A DNA stretch of 9,103 nucleotides, taken from assembly GCA_035640455.1 (NCBI GenBank), contig DASQWB010000059.1:1-9103 (forward strand), in the 5' to 3' direction. This DNA is from AC-50 sp035640455 (lineage in GTDB: Bacteria > Actinomycetota > Thermoleophilia > Gaiellales > Gaiellaceae). A program made the translations under genes and the position numbers. Below, one piece after another: positions 1 through 5,637 of this stretch; within the stretch, counting starts at the first letter, position 1, and every line of letters starts with the position of its first letter. Under the pieces are notes generated by a model, which saw only the letters and a program-made list of their open reading frames with translations, did no database searches and was not told the origin of the DNA.

Positions 1-785
1 GCCTCGTCCTGCTCCCGCTCGTCGTCGCGGCGTTCCTGGTCGCCGTCCGGCGGCGCGCCGTCGTCGTGCCCGCGCTCGCCGCGCTCGTGGCCGTCGCCGT
101 CGTCGTCTCGCCGTGGGTGGTGCGAAACCGCGTCTCGGTCGGCTGCACGACGCTCACGACCGACGGCCGCGCGCTCTGGAAGGCGAACAACCCGAACACG
201 CTCCGCACGCTCGAGCACGGCAAGTGGATCGACGACGTGCCGCCGATCCCGGGCACGCCGCCGACGCCGCAGGACGCGGGGGCGATCTACGCGAGTACCG
301 GCCGTGTCGTCCCGACGAACGAGTGCGCCCAGATGCGCTACTACCGGCATCTGGCGGTCCGGTTCATGGAGCATCACCCGGGAGAGAAGGCGAAGCTCGC
401 CGGCGTCGCCGCGCGGATGCTGTGGCAGCCGGCGGTGACGAGGACGGAGGGCCGCCGCGGCGCCGGTACGAGCCTCGACGTCGGGCGCCGCGTCGTCGAG
501 CCGGCCTTCGTGATCGTCCTCTACGCGCTCGGGCTCGTCGGCCTCTTCCTCGTGCCGCGCCGGCTAGCCGCGCTCGCGCTCCTCCTGCTCGCCTACAACA
601 CGCTGGCGGCGATGCTCTTCGCGGGCGAGACGCGCTACCGCGTCCCGTGGGACTTCGTGATCGCGCTCAGCGCGGCCGCCGCCGTCACTCGGATCTTGGC
701 CCTAATCGGCCGCGGCCCCGTCCAGGAACGACCGGTAGAGGATCTCCGTCCGGTCGGTCGCGCGGGCCTCGAGAAAGTGCACTAG
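1..785 (+). CDS. Membrane glycosyltransferase, GT39/ArnT-like (GT-C), C-terminal part
   Basis: The reading frame is open from base 3 and the true start lies left of the window, so this is only the C-terminal part. GTG at 66 is an internal codon, because hydrophobic coding sequence continues upstream of it. Visible order: a hydrophobic segment at the edge, a second one ending in SPWVVRNRV, an extracytoplasmic-looking stretch of about 100 residues containing KANNPNT, then three hydrophobic segments (VIVLYALGLVGLFLV, LAALALLLLAYNTLAAMLF, FVIALSAAAAVTRILALI) with ETRYRVPWDF between the last two. The P-W-x-x-RN turn, the NNP motif and the late RYR-P motif are typical of bacterial GT39/PMT-like proteins that use polyprenyl-phosphate sugars outside the membrane. 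That family link is recalled, not searched. The last roughly 25 residues are polar and antisense to the neighbouring gene, and may be a read-through extension. Substrate unknown. It converges on the minus-strand operon. Confidence 0.72.
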   Translation, partial: LVLLPLVVAAFLVAVRRRAVVVPALAALVAVAVVVSPWVVRNRVSVGCTTLTTDGRALWKANNPNTLRTLEHGKWIDDVPPIPGTPPTPQDAGAIYASTGRVVPTNECAQMRYYRHLAVRFMEHHPGEKAKLAGVAARMLWQPAVTRTEGRRGAGTSLDVGRRVVEPAFVIVLYALGLVGLFLVPRRLAALALLLLAYNTLAAMLFAGETRYRVPWDFVIALSAAAAVTRILALIGRGPVQERPVEDLRPVGRAGLEKVH

Positions 786-1802
786 TGCACGTTCGCGGCC
801 GGCCCGGCCCATCCGCGCCGCCAGCTCCGAGTCGCGTGCCAGCTCGACGATCGCCCGCGCCAGCGGCTCGACCTCCGCGGGCGGCACCAATAGGCCCGTC
901 TCGCCGTCGCGGACGATGTCGGCAAGCCCGCCGATCGCGGCCGCGATCACCGGCCGCGCGCGCTCCATCGCCTCGAGCGCGACCATCCCGAAGCCCTCGC
1001 CGAGCGACGGCACGACCACGATCCCGCTCTCCTCGATCGCGCGCTGCACCGGCACGACATGGCCGAGGAAGCGGACGGCGTCCTCGAGTCCGAGCTCCCT
1101 CGCGAGGGCGCGGAGCGCCGGCTCGAGCGGGCCGCGGCCGGCGATCGCGAGCTCGACGTCCGGGACCTCGCGCCGCGCCTCCGCGAGCGCGCGCAGGAGG
1201 ACGACGTGCCCCTTGATCGGGATCAGCCGGCCGATGCAGAGGAGCCGCGGCGGTCCCTCGTACGGAGCCGCCCCGTCCGCGGGGGGAATGCCGTAGTGGA
1301 CGATCTGGAAGCCGTCCTCGGCGAACCCCTCCGTCTCGGCGAGGTAGCGCGCCAGGCCGCGCGAGATCGCGATGTGGACGTGCGCGAGGCTCGCGACGGT
1401 CCGGTCGGCAAGGGCGAAGCCGCGTCCCTCGCGAAACTCGTTGAAGCCGTGCTTCGTGCTGAAGCGGAGCGGAACTCGCGCGAGCGTACCGGCGAGCTGG
1501 CCGTAGACGTCGGCGTGCACGAGGTGCGTGTGCAGGAGCGCCGGCCGGTGGCGGACGAGATAGCCGGTCAGGCGCAGGAAGGCGAGCGGGTCGACATCGG
1601 CCCGCAGCGGGATCGCGTCGAGCGGCACGCCGCGCTGCTCGAGCTCGCGCGCGAACTCCCAGGCGCCGGGCTCGTGCTCGTGGAGCATGAGCATCCGGAT
1701 GTTCCAGCCGCGATCCCGCAGGCGCGAGAGGAGCGAGAGCAGGTGCGCCTCCGAGCCAGAGATCCCGGCCACCTTCTGCATGTGGAGAACCAGGTCGCTC
1801 AT
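702..1802 (-). CDS. GT4-family glycosyltransferase (GT-B fold)
   Basis: 366 residues, a normal GT4 length. It should transfer a sugar from a nucleotide-sugar donor to a lipid-linked or glycan acceptor in the cytoplasm. The N-terminal acceptor domain opens with LVLHMQKVAGISGSE, a glycine turn usual in GT4. The donor domain carries GRLIPIKGH (R192, K197), AGRGP near 222-225 and an intact EX7E motif (E269 to E277 in EGFGMVALE), followed by DGETGLLV at 299-306. I chose ATG at 1802 rather than the upstream in-frame start at 1838, because ATG 1802 overlaps the stop of the preceding GT4 gene as ATGA and is followed at once by the first beta strand. The upstream option would add a 12-residue Arg/Gly-rich tail. 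It is the last gene of the minus-strand operon, and its 3' end overlaps the convergent membrane-protein gene by 84 nt. Sugar specificity cannot be read from the sequence. Confidence 0.92.
   Translation of the reverse strand: MSDLVLHMQKVAGISGSEAHLLSLLSRLRDRGWNIRMLMLHEHEPGAWEFARELEQRGVPLDAIPLRADVDPLAFLRLTGYLVRHRPALLHTHLVHADVYGQLAGTLARVPLRFSTKHGFNEFREGRGFALADRTVASLAHVHIAISRGLARYLAETEGFAEDGFQIVHYGIPPADGAAPYEGPPRLLCIGRLIPIKGHVVLLRALAEARREVPDVELAIAGRGPLEPALRALARELGLEDAVRFLGHVVPVQRAIEESGIVVVPSLGEGFGMVALEAMERARPVIAAAIGGLADIVRDGETGLLVPPAEVEPLARAIVELARDSELAARMGRAGRERALVHFLEARATDRTEILYRSFLDGAAAD
773..794. repeat. Near-perfect palindrome centred on a stop codon
   Basis: GTGCACTAGTGCAC at 777-790 is a perfect 14-bp palindrome. 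After one mismatched pair (776/791), three more flanking pairs match (773-775 with 792-794). Its centre contains the TAG stop (783-785) of the plus-strand gene, and the whole element lies inside the coding region of the convergent GT4 gene, in the codons for R-A-L-V-H-F. Neither strand has a run of T afterwards, so it does not look like an intrinsic terminator. It could be chance, a protein-binding site, or a mark of rearrangement at the convergent junction. Confidence 0.55.
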
Positions 1803-2824
1803 CCGAGACCTGCCGCGGCGAGTATGCCTTCCGCCCACGAGTCGGCGGAGTGGCGCGCCGCCACGTGGTCCCGCAGACGGCGGCCGAGCTCGCGTCGGGC
1901 GGCGTCGTCGCGGCGCTCGAACTCCCGCAGCCGCTCGACGAGCTCGCCCGGGTCGTCGCGCGCGAAGCGAAGCTCGGGCTCGAGGAGCTCATCGAAGACC
2001 GGGTTCGAGGCGACCACGGGCAGGCAGCTCGCCGCCGCCTCGTAGACGACCTTGTCGGGCGCGCCCGCCCGCATGTTGTTCACGAGCAGGTCGGCTCGGG
2101 AGAAGAGCTCCGGCACCCGCGCGCGCGGCACCGCCCCCTCGAGGCGGACGCGGTCGGTCACGCCCAAGGCGTCGACGAGCTCGCCGAGGGTCTTGCGGTG
2201 CTCGCGCTCGAGCGGCGTCAGCGTCGGCCCGTGGACCGTCAGCCGCGCATCAGTCGCGCCCACGGCGTGGACGACCACGTCGAGCCCCTTCGCCGGCGAG
2301 TAGCGCCCGAGGGCGAGCAGGCGCAGGCTGCCGTCGCGGTCGTGGTCGCTGCAGCCGAACTCGGCGAGGTCGATGCCGTGGCCGATCGCGCGCACCTTCC
2401 GCGAGGGGAGCGGGAACGAGCGGCGGTCGACGCTCGTCACCGCGGTCGAGACCCGCTCAGCCGCGCGCAGGAGCGAGCCCGCCCGCCAGTGCGTGTACCA
2501 GAGCACGAGCGGAATGCGGAGTGGCCGGACGAACGGCACGGCGAGGACGGCGTAGATCGGGCACATATGGGCGACGACGGCGCCGCCGCGCAGGCCGGGC
2601 AGCTCGGCCGCGAGCGCCGCCTCGAACCGCGCGCCGCGGCCGGCCTTCGTCCGCGCGCCGAAAGTGCGGACGCGGGCGTTCCTCGGGAGCACGTCCGGGA
2701 CGGCTCCGTCCGCGAGCACGACCACCTCGTCGACGCGCCGTGCCAGCGCCGCGATCTTCGGCACGGTCGCCCCGAGGGCCGGGTGGTCCGGGTCGACCTG
2801 CTGCGTGACGAAGAGGAGCCTCAT
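1799..2824 (-). CDS. GT4-family glycosyltransferase with atypical EX7E motif
   Basis: 341 residues. The N-terminal strand MRLLFVTQQV and the following ALGATVPKIAALARR match the start of the GT4 acceptor domain. The middle has LWYTHWRAG (109-116) and RAIGHGID (145-152), and the donor domain begins LLALGRYSPAKG (R174, K179). In the C-terminal catalytic motif the second glutamate is present (E262 in DKVVYEA), but the position of the first one holds glycine (G254 in RAGAPDK). Some GT4 enzymes with a DK-V-YEA motif are remembered to lack the canonical first Glu, so this may be a subfamily trait rather than inactivation. ATG at 2824 lies 3 nt after the VapC stop (TAG-CGC-ATG) with no clear Shine-Dalgarno sequence, so translation is probably coupled to vapC. 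Its stop overlaps the next GT4 start by 4 nt. Donor and acceptor unknown. Confidence 0.88.
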   Translation of the reverse strand: MRLLFVTQQVDPDHPALGATVPKIAALARRVDEVVVLADGAVPDVLPRNARVRTFGARTKAGRGARFEAALAAELPGLRGGAVVAHMCPIYAVLAVPFVRPLRIPLVLWYTHWRAGSLLRAAERVSTAVTSVDRRSFPLPSRKVRAIGHGIDLAEFGCSDHDRDGSLRLLALGRYSPAKGLDVVVHAVGATDARLTVHGPTLTPLEREHRKTLGELVDALGVTDRVRLEGAVPRARVPELFSRADLLVNNMRAGAPDKVVYEAAASCLPVVASNPVFDELLEPELRFARDDPGELVERLREFERRDDAARRELGRRLRDHVAARHSADSWAEGILAAAGLG

Positions 2825-2827
2825 GCG

Positions 2828-3235
2828 CTACAGAGTGCCGAGCGGCGCGATCGCCCGCATGGGCTGTCCCGTCACCTCGGCGATGACCTCGAAGTGCCGG
2901 TCGTAGTGGCACACGGGCACGCCTGCGAGTTCGGCCGCAGCGGCCACGACGAGATCGTTCCGGGGCACTTGCCGATGCCTTCCGCGCTGGACGAGCTCTC
3001 GCCAGACGAGGACGGCGCGATCCCACACCGGAGCGTCCACGTCGATGTGCGGAAGGCCGTCGGCAAGTGCGGCAAGCCGGTCGAACTCCGTTGCGTTCCG
3101 CGCCGTCCACAGAAGCTCCAGCTTCACCGGTGGACACGTGGCGATGTCGCCGGCCATGAGACGGGCGTCGAAGTCTGCACGCACGGTGTCTTGCAGCAGC
3201 CGGTTCGTCCACGCGCTCGTATCTGCAAGCTCCAC
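2828..3235 (-). CDS. vapC: VapC-family toxin, PIN-domain ribonuclease
   Basis: 135 residues, the usual VapC size. The PIN-domain acidic residues are all visible: D5 in LADTSAW, E40 in VKLELLW, D94 in PRNDLVVAAAA and D112 in HYDRHFEVI. They form the Mg-dependent active site of this family, which cuts RNA (often tRNA or rRNA) when not held by its antitoxin. The start is GTG at 3235, three bases after the vapB stop (TAG-CCG-GTG), a compact antitoxin-first order typical of vapBC. No internal stop or missing catalytic residue is seen, so the toxin looks intact. Its stop lies 3 nt before the ATG of a glycosyltransferase gene, which makes the cassette part of a longer transcript. RNA target unknown. 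Confidence 0.93.
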   Translation of the reverse strand: MELADTSAWTNRLLQDTVRADFDARLMAGDIATCPPVKLELLWTARNATEFDRLAALADGLPHIDVDAPVWDRAVLVWRELVQRGRHRQVPRNDLVVAAAAELAGVPVCHYDRHFEVIAEVTGQPMRAIAPLGTL

Positions 3236-3238
3236 CGG

Positions 3239-3463
3239 CTAACGGAGGTCTGGGAACGTCTCGTCGAGCTCTCCCGCCTCCGACGCCTCGATCTCTTCGT
3301 TGCTCATGCTGAATTCCCAGGCCGCGAGCTGCCGGAGCTTCTCCTGACGCACGACCTCAGCGAGAGCCTTGTGGACGGTCTCGGTGGTCCCGTTGGTGCC
3401 GAGGACCTCTCGCGCTTGCTTCACCAAGGACATGTCGAGATTGAGCGAGGTACGCTTGGTCAT
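3239..3463 (-). CDS. vapB: VapB-family antitoxin
   Basis: 74 residues starting at ATG 3463. A much longer in-frame open stretch exists upstream, but it is the antisense shadow of the acyltransferase gene. The N-terminus MTKRTSLNLDMSLVKQA fits a ribbon-helix-helix DNA-binding strand and helix. It continues with REVLGTNGTTETVHKAL and ALAEVVRQEKL, a pattern remembered from small VapB antitoxins. The C-terminal part (SNEEIEASEAGELDETFPDLR region, 54-74) is acidic and would wrap the toxin. It neutralises VapC and normally represses its own promoter together with VapC. By hand count G+C is about 62% over this gene, against about 75% in the first 220 bases of the neighbouring acyltransferase gene, consistent with a later-acquired cassette. 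A -10-like hexamer sits 6 nt before the ATG. Confidence 0.9.
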   Translation of the reverse strand: MTKRTSLNLDMSLVKQAREVLGTNGTTETVHKALAEVVRQEKLRQLAAWEFSMSNEEIEASEAGELDETFPDLR

Positions 3464-3469
3464 GTCCAG

Positions 3470-3475
3470 ATTGTA
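3470..3475 (-). promoter_or_regulatory. Probable -10 box for a leaderless vapBC transcript
   Basis: On the minus strand, TACAAT (five of six matches to TATAAT) is followed by CTGGAC and then the vapB ATG. With the usual spacing of about 7 nt from -10 to the start site, transcription would begin at or next to the A of the start codon, giving a leaderless mRNA. Leaderless starts of this kind are common in Actinomycetota. No convincing -35 hexamer is seen 16-19 nt upstream, where the inverted repeat lies. There is also no Shine-Dalgarno sequence before this ATG, which fits leaderless translation. Confidence 0.55.
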
Positions 3476-3503
3476 TGCCTCGCTCGCCACGTAGCGAGCA
3501 TAC
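3473..3503. repeat. Inverted repeat, candidate VapBC operator
   Basis: The left arm GTATGC-C-TCGCT (3473-3484) pairs with the right arm AGCGAGCATAC (3493-3503), giving 11 matching pairs with one bulged C and an 8-base centre. It fills almost all of the 41-nt gap between the acyltransferase stop (3505) and vapB (3463), and overlaps the -10-like hexamer. Ribbon-helix-helix antitoxins bind inverted repeats over their own promoters, so an autoregulatory operator is the best reading. It is unlikely to be a terminator for the upstream gene, because no T-tract follows on the minus strand. Confidence 0.6.
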
Positions 3504-3504
3504 C

Positions 3505-4512
3505 TCAGAAGAAGTCGAAGTCGCCCAGCGTGAAGTGCCACGCGCGCGGGTCTGGGTCGAGCCGCTCCCCCGGCTGCAGCACCTTGCCGACGAAGCGGAT
3601 CTTCCGGTTCGTCGGCAGGAAGCCCGCGCGCAGGAACGAGCGCCGCTGCGCGCGCGGCGGCAGAGCGATCAGCACGTCGGCGTCGACCTCGGCGGCCGCG
3701 CGCCTCAGGAGGGCAACGCGTTCGGCGTGGGCATCCGGTGTGCTGACGAGGTCGGCGAGGAAGCCGCTCGAAACGCCCTGCTTCACGGTGTGGCCGACGA
3801 TCGCGACCGCGCGCAGTCGCCCGTCGCGATACGCGCCGAAGCGGCGGTAGGTGCGAGGCGTGTCCGCGTAGCGCCAGTTCAGGAACTGGGCGTCGCGGAC
3901 GACATGGTTGCCGTAAGCGGGCGCCGCCGCGCGCCAGACCTCGTCGGTCTCCGGCGGGAAGCGCTCGAGCGGCTCCACGCGCACGTCGCCGTAGAGGTGC
4001 GCCTCGGGCGATGAGGAGCGCAGCCCGCCGCGAGGGCTGGGCCGGCGCACGAGATAGCGAGCGACCCCAGCGGCGCGCAGCGGCCGCGCCCACACGCGCC
4101 GGCCCGGCAGGTCGATCCACCCGAGCCGGCCGACGAAGATCCGGTGCGAGGCCGCGTTCGGGAACGTGATCGTGATCGGCGATCCGTCCGCGGCCGCCTC
4201 GCGCTCGTTGTTCAGCTCGAGCTCCGAGAAGATCCCCTGCCGCCGATACGGCGCCTCCGTCGCCACGTGCACCGGGATCGCGACCGGACGTTCCTCGCCG
4301 TCGAGGAGCATCCGGAAGAAGCTCATCGCCGCGACGCCCACCACCCGTCCGTCGTCGATGCCGAGCGAGATCAGCCGCCGCCCGACCGGGTTCCGGTCGA
4401 ACCACCACTCGAACTCGGCGTCGTCGATGTGCGAGCGGCCGACACCGTGCATGAGCTCGAAGAAGCCAGCCCGCCGCTCGGGCGTGAAGAGCTCGACCGT
4501 ATAGGGGCTCAC
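3505..4512 (-). CDS. GNAT-type acyltransferase, probably two-domain
   Basis: 335 residues. The N-terminal half has a GNAT pattern: GIDDGRVVGVAAM (51-63), the acyl-CoA-binding stretch HVATEAPYRRQGIF (82-95, with R90-R91-Q92-G93), then FPNAASHRIFVGRLGW (117-132). The C-terminal half looks like a second, diverged GNAT/FemAB-like fold: RDAQFLNWRYADTPR (206-220), FGAYRDGRLRAVAIVG (225-240), FLRAGF (293-298), ending WHFTLGDFDFF. The likely role is transfer of an acetyl or other acyl group to an amino sugar of the polysaccharide, or to its precursor, in the cytoplasm; this is inference from context. The GTG start at 4512 was chosen because it forms a GTGA overlap with the deacetylase stop, and upstream in-frame sequence is antisense shadow. 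No good Shine-Dalgarno is seen, so coupling is likely. Next downstream is the vapBC promoter region. Confidence 0.82.
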   Translation of the reverse strand: MSPYTVELFTPERRAGFFELMHGVGRSHIDDAEFEWWFDRNPVGRRLISLGIDDGRVVGVAAMSFFRMLLDGEERPVAIPVHVATEAPYRRQGIFSELELNNEREAAADGSPITITFPNAASHRIFVGRLGWIDLPGRRVWARPLRAAGVARYLVRRPSPRGGLRSSSPEAHLYGDVRVEPLERFPPETDEVWRAAAPAYGNHVVRDAQFLNWRYADTPRTYRRFGAYRDGRLRAVAIVGHTVKQGVSSGFLADLVSTPDAHAERVALLRRAAAEVDADVLIALPPRAQRRSFLRAGFLPTNRKIRFVGKVLQPGERLDPDPRAWHFTLGDFDFF

Positions 4513-5402
4513 TTGGAGGAGGTGCCGAGGGCCGCGTTGAACGCGCGGCGCGCGTACGTGCCGGCGACCGTGTCCTTGAGCGCGATCAGGTCGCAGGCAC
4601 CGCGGAGGACGAGCTCGAACGTCCGGGCCGGATAGGGCTCGACGTTGTAGCGGCGCAGGCGGAAACGGTCGCTGCGCGGGCCGTTCGCGCCCGAGACCGA
4701 GGTGAAGCCGAGCTCGTAGCCGGCCTGGCGGACGAGGCTCAGATGGACGGGCAGGTAGTCCGCCTCCGAGCCCTTGACGAACGCGAACGCCTGCACGGTC
4801 CGGCCGAGCGCCTCCTCGAGCCGCAGCTTCGAGACGACGATCTCCCGCGCCGCCTCGTCGAGCGCGAGGTCGGCGACCGGCCGGTGGCTGATCCCGTGGC
4901 ACTCGATCCGCACGCCCTCGGCCTCGAGCTCACGGAGCTCCCCCCAGTCCATCGTCCGGTTCCGGATCCCCTGGAGCGTGAGCCGCTCCTCGTGCGGCAG
5001 CGGCCGGTTCTCGCCGAGGTAGCCGATCGGGACGAAGAGGACGGCCGGGTAGCCGTGTTTGCGCAGGACCGGGAGCGCGTTCTCGAGGTTGTCGCGGTAG
5101 CCGTCGTCGAAGGTGATGAGCGTCGCGCCCGCCGGGAGCGGCCGGCCGCGCACGAAGTGGTCGATCACCGCCTCGAGGTCGACGACCGGGTAACCGAGCT
5201 CGCGCAGCTGCGCCATCTGCTCGTCGAAGAGCGAGGTCGGTACGGTGACCGGGTTGCCCGGGATGTCGTTGACCTTGTGGTACATGAGCGCGCGAAGCGT
5301 GCGCCCGCCCTCTCCGTCGAGCGCGCCCGTGCCGGCGACCGTCTCGCCGATCGCGCGATAGATCCCGTTCTTCAAGAGCTGCTTGGCCCGCGTCGCCTGC
5401 AT
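4509..5402 (-). CDS. Polysaccharide deacetylase (NodB/CE4 family)
   Basis: 297 residues. The NodB domain shows ALMYHKVND (38-46), motif 1 TFDDGYRDN (97-105; D99 catalytic base, D100 metal ligand) and the metal-binding histidines H169 and H173 in CHGISHRP. The next conserved block, usually like FAYPYG, reads FAFVKG here (206-211), so the usual proline is replaced by valine. The family removes acetyl groups from N-acetyl amino sugars. No signal peptide is evident: the N-terminus is a basic amphipathic stretch (MQATRAKQLLKNGIYRAIG), so it may act in or at the cytoplasmic face, as with deacetylases of lipid-linked precursors, but export cannot be excluded. It starts at ATG 5402, just after the methyltransferase remnant, and its stop overlaps the acyltransferase GTG by 4 nt. 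The adjacency suggests deacetylate-then-acylate tailoring. Confidence 0.9.
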   Translation of the reverse strand: MQATRAKQLLKNGIYRAIGETVAGTGALDGEGGRTLRALMYHKVNDIPGNPVTVPTSLFDEQMAQLRELGYPVVDLEAVIDHFVRGRPLPAGATLITFDDGYRDNLENALPVLRKHGYPAVLFVPIGYLGENRPLPHEERLTLQGIRNRTMDWGELRELEAEGVRIECHGISHRPVADLALDEAAREIVVSKLRLEEALGRTVQAFAFVKGSEADYLPVHLSLVRQAGYELGFTSVSGANGPRSDRFRLRRYNVEPYPARTFELVLRGACDLIALKDTVAGTYARRAFNAALGTSSK

Positions 5403-5406
5403 CGGC

Positions 5407-5637
5407 TCAGTCTAAGGACGCTTCCGACGAACGCAGAGGTACTCCGCATCGTGCGGCGAGAGCGAAGGTTCCGGTCGCCGAGCCGAGGTCGACGAGCGTG
5501 CTGCCGGCGCCGAGGCCACGCGCGCGCAGGAGGGCGAGGTCGGGATCCGGATCGACGCGGGCCTTCTCGTCGTAGCCCTCGACGTAGCGCGGGTCGAGGT
5601 GCTCCGGGCCGGCGAGGGCCAGCTCGTCGAGCTTCAA
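5407..5637 (-). pseudogene. Broken class I SAM-dependent methyltransferase
   Basis: A remnant of about 76 codons from a probable TTG start at 5637 (TTGA overlap with the GT4 stop) to TGA at 5407-5409. It begins LKLDELALAGPEHLD and runs through DPRYVEGYDEKA to the SAM-binding motif I, STLVDLGSATGTFALAA, then changes to RCGVPLRSSEASLD and stops. Intact relatives are recalled as about 250 residues, so most of the Rossmann domain is missing. In another frame of the same strand, SLSPHDAEYLCVRRKRP ends at TAG 5412-5414 and resembles the C-terminal strand of such enzymes. The simplest reading is an internal deletion that kept the gene's start and its last codons but shifted the frame. It cannot be catalytically active as it stands. 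An assembly error is possible. Confidence 0.75.

Noticed and set aside
708..717. The short palindrome GGCCGCGGCC as part of a terminator between the convergent genes.
   Set aside because: Short GC-only palindromes are expected by chance at this composition, and there is no T-tract on either strand.
3473..3503. The inverted repeat before vapB as an intrinsic terminator of the acyltransferase gene.
   Set aside because: No T-rich run follows the stem on the minus strand, and it overlaps a -10-like hexamer directly before vapB, so an operator is a better reading.
1059..3850. Very long open frames on the plus strand opposite the minus-strand operon, such as 1059-2045, 1850-3850 and 4743-6764.
   Set aside because: They are Arg/Ala/Glu-rich antisense shadows of GC-rich genes, cross several real gene boundaries and show no recognisable fold.
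3464..4408. A possible long N-terminal extension of VapB reaching back to 4408.
   Set aside because: The extra sequence is a shadow frame of the acyltransferase gene; a 74-residue VapB from ATG 3463 fits the family and the promoter.
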